Assembly (NCBI RefSeq): GCF_000523275.1
Contig: NZ_ATHQ01000001.1
Span: 1,247,289 to 1,311,288 of the forward strand
DNA length: 64,000 nucleotides
Reading direction: 5' to 3'
From: Lebetimonas sp. JH292
Lineage (GTDB): Bacteria > Campylobacterota > Campylobacteria > Campylobacterales > Nautiliaceae
Shown here: positions 10,400 to 20,238 of the stretch, piece after piece
Layout: each line of letters begins with the position of its first letter
How positions within the stretch are numbered: the stretch's first letter is position 1
Made by a program: the position numbers and the translations under genes
Notes under the pieces: generated by a model
Databases searched by the model: none
The model's input: only the letters and a program-made list of their open reading frames with translations
Told to the model about the DNA's origin: nothing

Positions 10400-10567
10400 T
10401 TAATTTTAAGTAATTTTTATAAATAGGCTCGTCATATTCAGATATTTTATTTTTAATAAACCTCTAAAAAACTCTTACTTAAAAATCCTACCTAGGTTCT
10501 GTCAAAGGATTTGACAAAGTATTTTTATGGTATAATTATTATATAAAGTTTTTGTAAAAGGAAAAAT
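10400..10567 (+). promoter_or_regulatory. Fic module promoter with overlapping palindromes
   Basis: This 168-bp gap precedes the antitoxin ORF. It holds a perfect 8-bp palindrome ACCTAGGT (10489-10496) and a 17-bp inverted repeat TGTCAAAGGATTTGACA (10500-10516) whose right arm is itself a consensus -35 TTGACA. A TATAAT lies at 10531-10536, 14 bases on, closer than the usual 17, so an alternative -10 just downstream is possible. The arrangement suggests autoregulation, with a repressor blocking the -35. Confidence 0.5.
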
Positions 10568-10693
10568 ATGAAAAAATCTAAATTAAAAAAAATTGTTTAT
10601 CACTCTATGAGACTAGAGGGGTATAAAGTTAATTTAGAGGAAAAAAAATTAAAAGAGATAAAATCTAAATATAATGTCAAAGTACACGTTTAA
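10568..10693 (+). CDS. Small Fic antitoxin (VbhA-like inhibitory helix)
   Basis: A 41-residue ORF starts 7 bases after an AAAAGGAAAA site and ends inside the fic gene, overlapping it by 20 bases. Residues 13-18 read SMRLEG, which fits the (S/T)xxxE(G/N) motif of the inhibitory helix in class I Fic antitoxins such as VbhA, whose glutamate blocks ATP gamma-phosphate binding. The product is basic and short enough to be little more than the inhibitory helix. The position directly upstream of, and coupled to, fic is the expected class I layout. The assignment rests on motif plus context. Confidence 0.75.
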   Translation: MKKSKLKKIVYHSMRLEGYKVNLEEKKLKEIKSKYNVKVHV

Positions 10694-11270
10694 AATTAGT
10701 GATATTTATTATTCTAACACTTCTATTCCTAAAAATAAACTTGACATTAAAGATGAAAATGAATTAATAAAAATAGAGCATCTTCTTTTGTTAGAATCTT
10801 ACGAAAAGTTTGCAAAAAAACTTGATGTTGAATTAGATGAATACTTTTTTAAAAATCTTCATAAAAAAACTTTTCAAGATTTATATGAATGGGCAGGTGT
10901 TTATAGAGATGTTGATATAGCAAAAGGTGATACTCTTTTTTGTAGAGGAATCTATGTAACTCAAGAAATGAAAAAAATTTTTGCTAAGTTGAAAAAAGAT
11001 AAATATTTAAAAAATTTAGACAAAGAAACTTTTGCTCATAAATTAGCCTATTATAAATGTGAGTTAATAGCTATTCATCCTTTTTTAGAATTAAACGGAA
11101 GAATTATTAGATTTTTTATTGATATTTTATCTATAAATGCTGGATATGATGTAATTGATTATGCTAATATAACTGAAGAAGAGTATATAAAATGTGCAAT
11201 AGAGTGTGTTCAAAATGCTAATTATGATTGTTTTGAAGAAATAATAAAAAGTAGTATAAATAAATTTTAG
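10674..11270 (+). CDS. fic: Fic-domain protein, probable AMP-transferring toxin
   Basis: Fic enzymes transfer AMP (or related groups) from a nucleotide to a hydroxyl side chain of target proteins. The 198-residue protein has the Fic core from about residue 55, including the flap region RDVDIAKGDTLFCRG and the active-site motif HPFLELNGRIIR at 135-146, with the catalytic histidine, the acidic residue, and the NGR anion-hole residues intact. Leucine replaces the usual glycine or alanine before NGR. No inhibitory motif lies inside the protein itself, consistent with a separate antitoxin just upstream. The module lies beside an IS remnant and looks like an accessory insertion. Confidence 0.92.
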   Translation: MSKYTFKISDIYYSNTSIPKNKLDIKDENELIKIEHLLLLESYEKFAKKLDVELDEYFFKNLHKKTFQDLYEWAGVYRDVDIAKGDTLFCRGIYVTQEMKKIFAKLKKDKYLKNLDKETFAHKLAYYKCELIAIHPFLELNGRIIRFFIDILSINAGYDVIDYANITEEEYIKCAIECVQNANYDCFEEIIKSSINKF

Positions 11271-11297
11271 ATTCTTCTACCTTCCTCTAATTTATTG

Positions 11298-12430
11298 AGC
11301 CCATCAAATTAACTGTGTAAATAAAACCCATATACTAAAGCTTTAAGATATTTTACTAAAAATTCCTAGAAATATATCACAAGTTGCGGATAAATTACAA
11401 ACCAATTTCTGATTCTGTTACTTTTCCATTTTTCTCCTGTATAGAAGTAAAAAGGGCTTTAAAAACCACTTTTTTTGAAGGTAATGAACCTTTAGATTTT
11501 GTTTTTCTTTTTATAATAGAATTTAAAGATTCAATTGGATTTGTTGTATAAATAAGCTTTCTAAGTTCTTTTGGATACTTAAAAAAAGTAGCAAGCTCAT
11601 CCCAGTTTCTTTTCCATAAATCATAAATATGAGGGATTCAAGATTTTGAATGGCTAAATCCTCAGTATCAGCTTGATATACTGATTTTAAATCCTTTGCA
11701 ATTTCTTTTCTGTCTTTGTAAGAGACAAATTTTAAAGAGTTTCTTATCTGATGAACTACACCGTTTAGTCCGTCTATTGAAAATATTAAAACATTTCTAC
11801 ACCTCTGTTTTTTATTTCATTAAGTATTGAGAGCCAATATTTAGAAGTTTCATTCTCTTCACTTATCCATATACCTAAAATATCTTTTTTACCTTCTATA
11901 GTGATTCCCAGCATTATATAACAGGCTGTATTTTTTATATTTCTCTCAACCTTTATTTTTAATACGGTTGCATCCATAAAAATTATAGGATAAATACTTT
12001 CCAAAGGTCTATTCTGCCATTCAATAGCTTTTTCTAAGATTTTTTCAGTAATATTTAATATGGTTTCAGTTGAAAGCTCATATCCGTATAAATCATCAAG
12101 ATGGTGCTGAATATCTTTTACACTCATTCCTTTTGCATATAAAGATAAAATTAAATCTTCCGTCCCATCTAAAAGTCTTTGTCTTTTTTTTACAATTTTA
12201 GGCTCAAATGTTGAATTTATTTAGTTTTAAAAGTCTTTGGTATCCATTTCTGTAATTGCTATTATCAGATTTTTCATTTTTCTCATAACCTAAATGGTTT
12301 GTCATTTCACTTTGGGTTGCTGTTTCTTCATCTCTTTGATTAAATTTTTTAATTCATTTTCAAGCTCTTCAATTGTCACTGGATTTCCTGATTTTAATCT
12401 TCTTTTATATTCTTCAATGTTTAAAATACT
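11298..12430 (-). mobile_element. Decayed IS256-family insertion sequence (left copy)
   Basis: The minus strand encodes pieces of an IS256-type DDE transposase in several frames: the FMDATVLKIK segment with the first catalytic aspartate, the SIDGLNG segment with the second, and the NPIESLN segment with the glutamate. Compared with the right copy (60917-61934), this copy lacks a short piece after the GNYRNGY-like region but keeps the 3' third. The outer end AGCCCATCAAATTAACTGTG at 11298 is identical in both copies and marks one terminus. I see no matching inverted repeat at the other end near 12430. No intact transposase can be made. Confidence 0.88.
11786..12127 (-). pseudogene. IS256-family transposase fragment, left copy
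   Basis: The longest continuous frame of the left copy gives 113 residues containing YELSTETILNITEKI and the first catalytic aspartate (FMDATVLKIKVERN), followed by GISEENETSKYW-type sequence. It stops where a frameshift near 11790 separates it from the second catalytic motif. The fragment is non-functional as a transposase. Confidence 0.85.
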
Positions 12431-13311
12431 TTTATGCAAATACATTAAGAATGCATTTGCCTGAGGAATGGAATCCTGGAATTAATTTTTCCACTAAAAC
12501 ACTTTTAAGAGCTGCAATTATATTTTACGGTTTTAGAATAACATTTCAAAACATAGCGGCTGTAGGAATTCCTGGAATTTTCGCATCTACTATGATTGTA
12601 ACTTTTACATTTATTATCGGTTATATTGTAGGGACTAAAATCTTAAAACTTGACAGAGACACTACCATACTGACAAGTGCCGGAAGTTCAATCTGCGGGG
12701 CCGCCGCAGTTTTGGCTACCGAACCGGTTGTAAAGGCGGAACCTTACAAAAGTGCTATTGCTGTTGCAACTGTTGTAATTTTTGGAACAACTGCAATGTT
12801 TTTATATCCTATTGCTTATAAAAGCGGAATTTTACATCTGTTACCAAATGAGATGGGAATATATATCGGCTCAACCATTCATGAGGTAGCACATGTGGTA
12901 GGTGCAGGAAGCGCCATTTCACCAGAAGTGGCAAAAGAAGCCGTAATTGTAAAAATGATTAGGGTAATGCTGATTTCCCCATTTTTAATAATTTTAGGAA
13001 TTTTTCTTGCAAAAACGGCAAAAAATAAAATTAAAAATGAAAAAACAAAAATAGCAATTCCATGGTTTGCAGTATGGTTTATTATAGTAGCCGGATTTAA
13101 TTCATTAAATTTACTGCCTTTAAAAATAGTAGATACTGTCAATACGCTTGATACATTTGCTTTGACTATGGCCATGACAGCTTTAGGAATGGAAACAAAT
13201 ATAAACAAATTTAAAGGCGTGGGACTTAAACCTATTTATTTAGCTGGAATTTTATTTATCTGGCTGATTGTTGGAGGATATTTTATAACAAAAATCAGTA
13301 TAAATCTTTAA
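12373..13311 (+). pseudogene. YeiH-family putative sulfate exporter, 5' end replaced by IS sequence
   Basis: From PEEWNPGINFSTKTLLRAAI (about 12456) to the stop the frame matches the YeiH/Cons_hypoth698 membrane family, with the SSICGAAAVLATEPVV and HEVAHVVGAGSAISPE motifs and about eight helices. The first 60-80 residues of the family, holding the first helices, are missing because the IS256 remnant ends at about 12430. The open frame continues leftward into the IS from a TTG at 12373 and there encodes a hydrophobic LDFLILIFFYILQ segment, so a chimeric 312-residue protein is possible. An internal ATG lies at 12451. Transport activity is doubtful. Confidence 0.8.
12436..12460. repeat. Imperfect inverted repeat at the IS/yeiH junction
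   Basis: GCAAATACATT and AATGCATTTGC form an 11-bp stem with one mismatch around AAG, exactly where IS sequence gives way to yeiH sequence. It may be a relic of the transposition or deletion event. Confidence 0.5.
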
Positions 13312-13339
13312 AGCAACAAATTTAATTTTGTTGCTTTAA
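13308..13339. terminator. Hairpin between convergent yeiH remnant and purH
   Basis: A perfect 13-bp inverted repeat (TTAAAGCAACAAA and its complement) with a six-base loop lies between the two convergent stops. It lacks a long T run outside the stem, so it may be a weak bidirectional terminator. Confidence 0.65.
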
Positions 13340-13342
13340 GTC

Positions 13343-14857
13343 TTAATGTAAAAAGTGTCTTTTTCCTGTAAAATACATGGCTATTCCATGTTCATTAGCA
13401 GCTTCAATTACTTCATTGTCCCTTATACTACCTCCCGGCTGAATTATGGCTTTTACACCGACACTTGCGGCATAATCCACACTGTCTCTAAATGGAAAAA
13501 ATGCTTCGCTTGCAAGAGAAGCGCCTTTTATATCAAGTCCTAATTGTTTAGCTTTTTCTACCGCACATCTTGTAGCATCAACCCTGCTTGTCATTCCCAT
13601 ACCAATTGCCACCATTTGAGAATTTTTTACAAACACAACACAGTTTGATTTTGTAAGAGCTGCAATTTTCCAGGTTATTTCTAAATCTCTTTTATCATCT
13701 GTATATTTTTCGGTTACACACTCGGCATTTGCCACTTCATCATCACTAACCCTGTCTGCATCCTGGAATACAAATCCACCTTCAATATGTTTAAAATCCC
13801 ATTTGTCACCGGCAATTTCCAAATGAGGCTGACCTAAATCAAACAGTTTTATTCTTTTTTTCTTTTCAAACACTTTTACCGCTTCGTCTGTAATTTTTCC
13901 GGCAATTAACACCTCAACAAAAATTTTGTTAATCTCTTCTGCCAAATCCTTATCAACAACCCCGTTAACGGCAACAACTCCTCCGTACGCACTGATTGGG
14001 TCGCACTCTAATGCTTTTTGCCAGGTTGTTATTAAATCTTCTTTCCTTGCAGCCCCGCATGGATTTGCATGTTTAATAATACTTATTGCACCCTCGCCTA
14101 AACTGACTGCAATTTTAACCGCCCCGTTTATGTCAGTTAGATTATTAAAGCTTATTTCACCTTTTAAAATATTTAAATTTTTATAAAAATCTTCAAATTC
14201 ATACAAAGCCCCTCTTTGATGAGGATTTTCACCGTATCTTGTATTAAATACTTTATTTCCTACAATAAATCTTTTTTCACCAAACCCGCTGTTAAATCTT
14301 TCATTCATATAATTTGCTATCATTGAATCATACGCCGCAGTATGTTCAAATGCTTTTATCATTAAATCTTTTCTAAATTCAAGCGTGTTTTGATTATTTT
14401 TAAGAGCTTCAATTACTCTTTCATAATCATTTGGGTCAGTTACAATAATTACATCTTTAAAGTTTTTAGCCGCGCTTCTAACCATTGTAGGACCGCCAAT
14501 ATCGATATTTTCAATAATTTCATCAAAATCGTCAGTCCTTTGAGTTGTCTCTTTAAAAGGATATAAATTTACACAAACTAAATCAATTCTCTCAATTCCA
14601 AGTTTTTTGGCTTCTTCATCATCTATTCCGCTTCTATAAAGTATTCCTCCGTGAACATAAGGATTAAGTGTTTTTACCCTTCCTCCAAAACATTCGGGAA
14701 ACTTTGTAATTTCACTAATATCAATAACTTTAATTCCGTTTTCTTCCAAAACTTTTCTAGTCCCGCCAGTTGAAATAATTTCAAATCCAAGATTTTCTAA
14801 ATTTTTGGCAAATTCTACAATTCCAGTTTTATCAGATACGCTTAGCAATGCTCTCAT
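13343..14857 (-). CDS. purH: Bifunctional AICAR formyltransferase/IMP cyclohydrolase PurH
   Basis: PurH carries out the last two steps of IMP synthesis. The 504-residue protein has an N-terminal MGS-like cyclohydrolase domain ([47 protein letters not shown]) and a C-terminal formyltransferase domain with the [11 protein letters not shown] motif near residue 263 and the [14 protein letters not shown] tail. Length is normal. An AAGGAAGTT site precedes the ATG. It lies downstream of the polyglucan genes on the same strand with only about 30 bases between, so read-through is likely although the pathway is unrelated. Confidence 0.96.
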   Translation of the reverse strand: MRALLSVSDKTGIVEFAKNLENLGFEIISTGGTRKVLEENGIKVIDISEITKFPECFGGRVKTLNPYVHGGILYRSGIDDEEAKKLGIERIDLVCVNLYPFKETTQRTDDFDEIIENIDIGGPTMVRSAAKNFKDVIIVTDPNDYERVIEALKNNQNTLEFRKDLMIKAFEHTAAYDSMIANYMNERFNSGFGEKRFIVGNKVFNTRYGENPHQRGALYEFEDFYKNLNILKGEISFNNLTDINGAVKIAVSLGEGAISIIKHANPCGAARKEDLITTWQKALECDPISAYGGVVAVNGVVDKDLAEEINKIFVEVLIAGKITDEAVKVFEKKKRIKLFDLGQPHLEIAGDKWDFKHIEGGFVFQDADRVSDDEVANAECVTEKYTDDKRDLEITWKIAALTKSNCVVFVKNSQMVAIGMGMTSRVDATRCAVEKAKQLGLDIKGASLASEAFFPFRDSVDYAASVGVKAIIQPGGSIRDNEVIEAANEHGIAMYFTGKRHFLH

Positions 14858-14887
14858 TAACTTCCTTTTTTATTGAAATTATAACGA

Positions 14888-16255
14888 TTATAAAAACTTA
14901 TTAATTATCTCTTTCATCGTTTTTTCTATTCTCTCAAGTACATCAGGTGAAGAAGCTTCAAATCTCGTAACAAGAACTGGTGTCGTATTACTTGCCCTAA
15001 CAAGTCCCCATCCATCATCAAAAACAACTCTTACTCCGTCAATATCAATAATTTTTTTAATTTTAAGTTTTTCTTTATTTTCATTTAAATATTTTTTAAT
15101 TTTTTCTATTATTTCAAATTTTTTATCCTCTGTTGTTTTTATTTTAATTTCATCTGTATTGTAAACATGAGGTAGTTTTTCATATTCACTTATAAAGTCA
15201 AATCCCTTATCAATTAATTCCATAATTCTAAATGTTACATAAATAGCATCATCTACACCAAAATATCTATCGTTAAAAAAAATATGTCCGCTAACTTCTG
15301 CTGCCATATCGCAGTTTTTTTCATAAAGCAAAGTTTTTAAATTACTATGCCCAGTTTTATACATTATAGTTTTACCAAATTTATCAATCTCATCATATAC
15401 AATTTGAGAGGCTTTTACTTCACTTATAACGCATGGATTTTTCATATTTTTTGCAAAAAAGTAAAGTAAAATATCTCCTTTATAGTTATATTTTTTATCT
15501 AAAAAAGCAATCCTGTCTGCATCCCCGTCATAAGCAAATGCATAATCTTTTCCATTTTTAATTTCATCTTTTACCCATTTTAAATTTTCTTCAATAGTTG
15601 GATCTGGATGATGGTTTGGAAAAGTACCATCCGGTTCTTCAAATAAAATTTCATAATTTTTAATATTAAGTTTTTCTAATATATCCCTTAAAACAACCCC
15701 TGCTACACCGTTCCCACAATCAAACACTGCATTTAACCCTAAATCTTTTAAATGGGAAAATTGATTTGCAATATAATTTATATAATCACTTTTTAAATCA
15801 TACTCAATTGCCTCAAAATTATCTTCTATATCTAAATCAAAATTTTTAATAATTTCATCACCTAATTCATAAATATCTTTTCCAAAAAAAGGTTTTTTAT
15901 CAATTGTTATTTTAAATCCGTTATATTCAGGCGGATTATGTGAGCCAGTAATTTGTATGCTTCCTCCTATATTAATTTTTCCAACCCCATTTAAACATAA
16001 AGGCACAAAATTTCCAAAATAATTAACTCCCGTTGGAAGCATTCCTGCATTTATTACCTTTTTACCAGCTTTATTTAATCCACTTACTAACCAATTTTTA
16101 AGTGTAGGAGAATGTGTCCTTGCATCATAACTTACTAAGACATATTCACCTTCAATTCTTTTTGCTAAATAAAATCCAATTAACTTTACAACCTTTTCAT
16201 TTAAATCTTTTTCAAAAATTCCTCTTATGTCATATTCTCTAAAAATATATTTCAT
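14888..16255 (-). CDS. Phosphomannomutase/phosphoglucomutase
   Basis: The enzyme interconverts hexose 6-phosphate and hexose 1-phosphate and resembles the AlgC/ManB group. The protein (about 455 residues) starts MKYIFREYDIRGIFEKDL, carries the phosphoserine loop TGSHNPPEYNG near residue 100, the metal-binding DGDADR near residue 242, and a C-terminal VRASNTTPVLVTRFEA phosphate-binding segment. I prefer the ATG at 16255. A TTG at 16261 sits closer to the AAGGAG site and is possible. It lies 31 bases downstream of glgB and could feed glucose 1-phosphate to or from the glycogen pathway. Confidence 0.92.
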   Translation of the reverse strand: MKYIFREYDIRGIFEKDLNEKVVKLIGFYLAKRIEGEYVLVSYDARTHSPTLKNWLVSGLNKAGKKVINAGMLPTGVNYFGNFVPLCLNGVGKINIGGSIQITGSHNPPEYNGFKITIDKKPFFGKDIYELGDEIIKNFDLDIEDNFEAIEYDLKSDYINYIANQFSHLKDLGLNAVFDCGNGVAGVVLRDILEKLNIKNYEILFEEPDGTFPNHHPDPTIEENLKWVKDEIKNGKDYAFAYDGDADRIAFLDKKYNYKGDILLYFFAKNMKNPCVISEVKASQIVYDEIDKFGKTIMYKTGHSNLKTLLYEKNCDMAAEVSGHIFFNDRYFGVDDAIYVTFRIMELIDKGFDFISEYEKLPHVYNTDEIKIKTTEDKKFEIIEKIKKYLNENKEKLKIKKIIDIDGVRVVFDDGWGLVRASNTTPVLVTRFEASSPDVLERIEKTMKEIINKFL

Positions 16256-16286
16256 ACCCAAGTTTTCTCCTTATTTAATAAAATAT

Positions 16287-18095
16287 TCATTGTTTCTTTA
16301 AATAGATTATATTAAATGGCTCTAAATCCAGCTCAATTGAATATTCTCTGCCACAACACTCTTTACTAAAAGTTTTATAAATTCTTTCTTTATCTTCTAT
16401 CCATCCGCCAAATTTTTTGCTATTTGAATTTAAAATTTCTTTATATTCCCCATTAGGAGCACCTATTATATAATTTTCATATTTTGCGCCTGAGAAATTA
16501 CATACTATTATCATCTGTTCATTTTTATTTTTTCTGATAAATGAAATTACATTTCTTTGATAATCAAGTTCGTTTATCCACTCAAACCCATATGGGTTAC
16601 AATCAAGCCATAAAGCCTCTTCATTTTTGTAAATTTTATTAAGCTCTTTTATTAAATTTTGAATGCCTTTATGTTTTTCATATTTAAGTAAAAACCACTC
16701 TATGCTTTCTTTATAAGCCCACTCTTTAAATTGAGCAATTTCTCCGCCCATAAAAAGAAGTTTTTTACCGGGATGTGCATACATATATGCAAAAAGTGCT
16801 CTTAAATTTGCAAATTTTTCTTCATAACTTCCTGGCATTTTACCGATAAGCGATTTTTTTCCGTGCACTACTTCATCATGAGAAAGAGGCAATATGTAAT
16901 TTTCGCTATGCATATAAACAAAAGAAAAAGTAAGCTCGTGATGATGATATTGCCTATAAATTGGTTCATATTCAAAATATTTAAGAGTATCATTCATCCA
17001 GCCCATATTCCATTTATATCCAAAACCAAGCCCATCTGGTTTTGTAACGGCAGGAAATGCTGTTGATTCTTCTGCTATCATTGTAATTCCTGGCACTTCT
17101 TCATAACATGATTTATTAAGGGTTTTTAAAAAATGTATTGCATCAAGATTTTCATTTCCGCCGTATTTGTTTGGTATCCATTCATCCCTTGCATAATCAA
17201 GATATATCATTGAAGCAACCGCATCAACCCTAATAGCATCTATATGAAATTCTTTTAGCCAATAAATGGCTGAGCTTATTAAAAAAGAGCGAACTTCCCC
17301 TTTTTCATAATCAAAAATATGGCTTTTCCATTCAGGATGATAACCTTTAAGAGGCGATGGATGTTCATATAAAGCAGTTCCATCATATGTAATAAGCCCA
17401 TGTCCATCAACTGCAAAATGGCTTGGCACCCAGTCAAGTATTACACCTATATCATTTTGATGCATAATATCCACAAATTTTTTAAATTCATCAGGCCTGC
17501 CGTGTCTTGCGGTAGGTGCGAAATATCCGATAGCCTGATAACCCCATGACCCGTCAAATGGATATTCAGTTATTGGCATCAGTTCAATATGAGTATAGCC
17601 CATCTCTTTTACATATTTGCTTAATGCATTTGCCAAATCTACATAATTATCATACTCTTTATTCCAGCTTCCTAGATGAACTTCATAAATACTAAAAGGT
17701 TTATCAAAATTTTGATTTCTTTTTTTAAGCCATTTTTCATCATTAAATTTATAATTATCTTCCCAGATGATACTTGCAGATTTTGGAGGTTTTTCAAAAT
17801 ATTTAGCAAATGGGTCTATTTTTTCTAATTGCTGATTATAAGCTCCTATTATAAAATATTTATATTTATCGCCTTTTTTTGCACCTTCAATAAATCCTTC
17901 CCAAAATTCTCCGTTTCTAACCAAAGGATTAGCAAATTTATCCCAATTATTAAAATCTCCCATTACACTTACACTTTTGGCATGCGGAGCCCAAACTCTA
18001 AAAAATACTCCGTTTTCCTTTATAAAATTTCCTAAATGTTTATAAAGATATCTATGTGTTCCTTCTTTAAATAGATATAAATCAAGCTCTTTCAT
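16287..18095 (-). CDS. glgB: 1,4-alpha-glucan branching enzyme GlgB
   Basis: GlgB introduces alpha-1,6 branches into glycogen. The 602-residue protein has an N-terminal CBM48 domain (FRVWAPHAKSVSVMGDFNNW), then a GH13 barrel with the ELMPITEYPFDGSWGYQ motif, DAIRVDAVASM (catalytic aspartate) and ITMIAEESTAFP (catalytic glutamate), then LPLSHDEVVHGKKSL. It lacks the extra N-terminal domain of the E. coli enzyme, as in many shorter bacterial forms. Its ATG overlaps the glgA stop, indicating coupled translation. Confidence 0.96.
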   Translation of the reverse strand: MKELDLYLFKEGTHRYLYKHLGNFIKENGVFFRVWAPHAKSVSVMGDFNNWDKFANPLVRNGEFWEGFIEGAKKGDKYKYFIIGAYNQQLEKIDPFAKYFEKPPKSASIIWEDNYKFNDEKWLKKRNQNFDKPFSIYEVHLGSWNKEYDNYVDLANALSKYVKEMGYTHIELMPITEYPFDGSWGYQAIGYFAPTARHGRPDEFKKFVDIMHQNDIGVILDWVPSHFAVDGHGLITYDGTALYEHPSPLKGYHPEWKSHIFDYEKGEVRSFLISSAIYWLKEFHIDAIRVDAVASMIYLDYARDEWIPNKYGGNENLDAIHFLKTLNKSCYEEVPGITMIAEESTAFPAVTKPDGLGFGYKWNMGWMNDTLKYFEYEPIYRQYHHHELTFSFVYMHSENYILPLSHDEVVHGKKSLIGKMPGSYEEKFANLRALFAYMYAHPGKKLLFMGGEIAQFKEWAYKESIEWFLLKYEKHKGIQNLIKELNKIYKNEEALWLDCNPYGFEWINELDYQRNVISFIRKNKNEQMIIVCNFSGAKYENYIIGAPNGEYKEILNSNSKKFGGWIEDKERIYKTFSKECCGREYSIELDLEPFNIIYLKKQ

Positions 18096-19525
18096 AATAC
18101 CTCTTTATAAATTTTTTCATACTCTTTTGCACTTCTCTCCCAAGAAAATCTTTTTTTCATTCCTCTTTTTTGAATAATTTTATAATCATCGCTGTAATAA
18201 GTATCAACCGCCCATTTTACAGTATTGTATAAAGCATCTTTTGAAGGCTCCCAAAATTTAAATCCATCACCTTCTTTTGTAAAAGGATTATAATTTTCAA
18301 CCGTGTCATTAAGTCCACCTACAGCCCTTACAATAGGGGGCGTTCCATAACGCAGAGAATACATCTGATTAAGTCCGCAAGGCTCAAACAAACTTGGCAT
18401 TAAAAACAAATCGCTCCCAGCTTCAATTAAATGTGCAAGTTCATTATTGTATCCAACCCAAACCCTGAAATTTGGATATTTTGCGCTTACATCGCTAAAA
18501 AATCCCTCAGCCCATTTCTCACCACTTCCAAGGAAAACAAAATCTGCACTCAATCCTAAAAGCCCCTCCATAGCTTGTGCAATAAGTTCTATTCCTTTTT
18601 GTTTTGCAAAGCGGCTTACTAAGCCTATTAAGCACTTTTTTTCGCTTTTTTCTAAACCCATTCTCTCTTGAAGAGCTAGTTTATTTTTTTTCTTGACTTC
18701 AATATTTTCAACATCATAATTAAATGGAATTAATTTATCAGTTTTTGGATTCCATTCATCATAATCAACCCCGTTTAAAATACCTACAAGTTTATGAGAA
18801 TGCGCCTTTATATGGTCATGCAAACCAAAACCAAATTCAGGAGTTTGTATTTCTTTTGCATATGTAGGTGAAACTGTTGTTATTTTATCGGCCGCTGCAA
18901 TTCCTCCTTTTAATAAATTTGTTAGACCCATTGCTTCAAATTCATACAAATTAAAATGTTCCCAGTCTATCATCAGGTAATTAAACGCTTCTTTGCCAAA
19001 AATCCCCTGATGTTCAAGATTATGAATTGTTAAAACGCTTTTACTTTTTGGAAAAAGCCAGTTGTATCTATATTTAAGTAAAGCTGTTCCACTTGCTGTT
19101 TGCCAGTCGTTAAAATGAAAAATATCAACATCAAATTTAATAGCAAGTGCAAGTTCAAATACAGCTATACTAAAAAATATAAATCTTTTATCATTATCAA
19201 GATATGAATATCCACTTTCATCTGCATAAATTCTGCTTCTTCCAAAAAACTTCTCATAATCTATAAAATAAACTTCCACATTTGTATTTGGCAAATAACT
19301 TTTATAAACCCCAGCCCAAAGTGTTCCAAGACCTCCAACCGGCACTCCTATATTAAATGGAAGTTTTTCTAAATTTGCTGGGTTTATACTATAATATCTT
19401 GGCATTACTATTTTTACATTATGCCCTAACTTACTTAAAGCCTTAGGTAAAGCAGCACTTACATCTGCTAAACCACCTGTTTTGGCAAATGGTGTCACTT
19501 CAGAGCTTGCAAACATTATATTCAT
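18092..19525 (-). CDS. glgA: Glycogen synthase GlgA (GT5)
   Basis: GlgA extends alpha-1,4-glucan from a nucleotide sugar. The 477-residue product has the N-terminal EVTPFAKTGGLADV motif whose KTGGL lysine binds the nucleotide sugar, the HFNDWQTA segment, and the C-terminal FLMPSLFEPCGLNQMYSLRYG motif containing the catalytic glutamate. Length matches the bacterial enzyme. No glgC for ADP-glucose synthesis is present in the window. The nucleotidyltransferase fusion in the same operon may help supply the donor. Start and stop overlap the neighbours by four bases. Confidence 0.96.
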   Translation of the reverse strand: MNIMFASSEVTPFAKTGGLADVSAALPKALSKLGHNVKIVMPRYYSINPANLEKLPFNIGVPVGGLGTLWAGVYKSYLPNTNVEVYFIDYEKFFGRSRIYADESGYSYLDNDKRFIFFSIAVFELALAIKFDVDIFHFNDWQTASGTALLKYRYNWLFPKSKSVLTIHNLEHQGIFGKEAFNYLMIDWEHFNLYEFEAMGLTNLLKGGIAAADKITTVSPTYAKEIQTPEFGFGLHDHIKAHSHKLVGILNGVDYDEWNPKTDKLIPFNYDVENIEVKKKNKLALQERMGLEKSEKKCLIGLVSRFAKQKGIELIAQAMEGLLGLSADFVFLGSGEKWAEGFFSDVSAKYPNFRVWVGYNNELAHLIEAGSDLFLMPSLFEPCGLNQMYSLRYGTPPIVRAVGGLNDTVENYNPFTKEGDGFKFWEPSKDALYNTVKWAVDTYYSDDYKIIQKRGMKKRFSWERSAKEYEKIYKEVL

Positions 19526-20238
19526 AACTCTTCCTTTGCTAAAAATTCTGCTCCAATTAACGAAGCATCTTTTAATTTTGTAGTTTTTATTTCAACTTTA
19601 TCAAAATTTGGAATATATTTTTTATCTATTTCAAATTTATGATGCAAATAATATCCTCCTCCTAAAACAATAATTTCCGGATTAAATAAACTTGCAACTA
19701 TACCCACCGCTTTATTTAAAGCTTCTTTATATTCTTCAATACTTCCACCTATTTTTTCAATTTTAGAACTTGCATAAAATTCCAAGCAGTCATTCTTCCC
19801 GCATCCGCATAAAAGATCTGTTTTTTTATATGGGATATGTCCAATTTCTCCTGCTAAATTCATATATCCTCTGACTAATTTGCCATTTTCAATTATTCCA
19901 GCCCCAAGCCCAGTGCCTGAATAAAGTGCAACTAAAAATTTACTTTTCCAATATCTACTCTCAGCAACTGCAGCACAGTTTAAATCATTTTCTAAAATAA
20001 AAGGAATTTTTATATATTCTTTTAAATCAATGCTTTTTATATCAATATTTGGAGATGAGAGGATTTTACCATTATCTACCTGTCCTGCAAAAGAAATTCC
20101 AAGTTTTGAAGGTTTATATTTTTCAATTAAATTTAAAATCTCTTTTAAAACATCAATCTCTTTTGTATTTTTAACCTCAAAAATTTCTCCAAACTTATAC
20201 CTAAAAAATGTCCCTCCTATATCAATTGCCAAAATCAT
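19522..20238 (-). CDS. ROK-family sugar kinase, probable glucokinase
   Basis: The product (about 238 residues) phosphorylates a free sugar, probably glucose released by the GH57 enzymes. It opens with the ATP-binding MILAIDIGGTFFRYKFG motif, has SGTGLGAGIIENGKLVRG near the middle, followed by AGEIGHIPY, and the zinc-binding CGCGKNDCLE motif that marks ROK kinases. I set the start at the ATG at 20238 because it matches the family start. It then overlaps the galT end by 17 bases. It is shorter than most ROK kinases (about 300) but the core motifs are present. Confidence 0.88.
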   Translation of the reverse strand: MILAIDIGGTFFRYKFGEIFEVKNTKEIDVLKEILNLIEKYKPSKLGISFAGQVDNGKILSSPNIDIKSIDLKEYIKIPFILENDLNCAAVAESRYWKSKFLVALYSGTGLGAGIIENGKLVRGYMNLAGEIGHIPYKKTDLLCGCGKNDCLEFYASSKIEKIGGSIEEYKEALNKAVGIVASLFNPEIIVLGGGYYLHHKFEIDKKYIPNFDKVEIKTTKLKDASLIGAEFLAKEEL

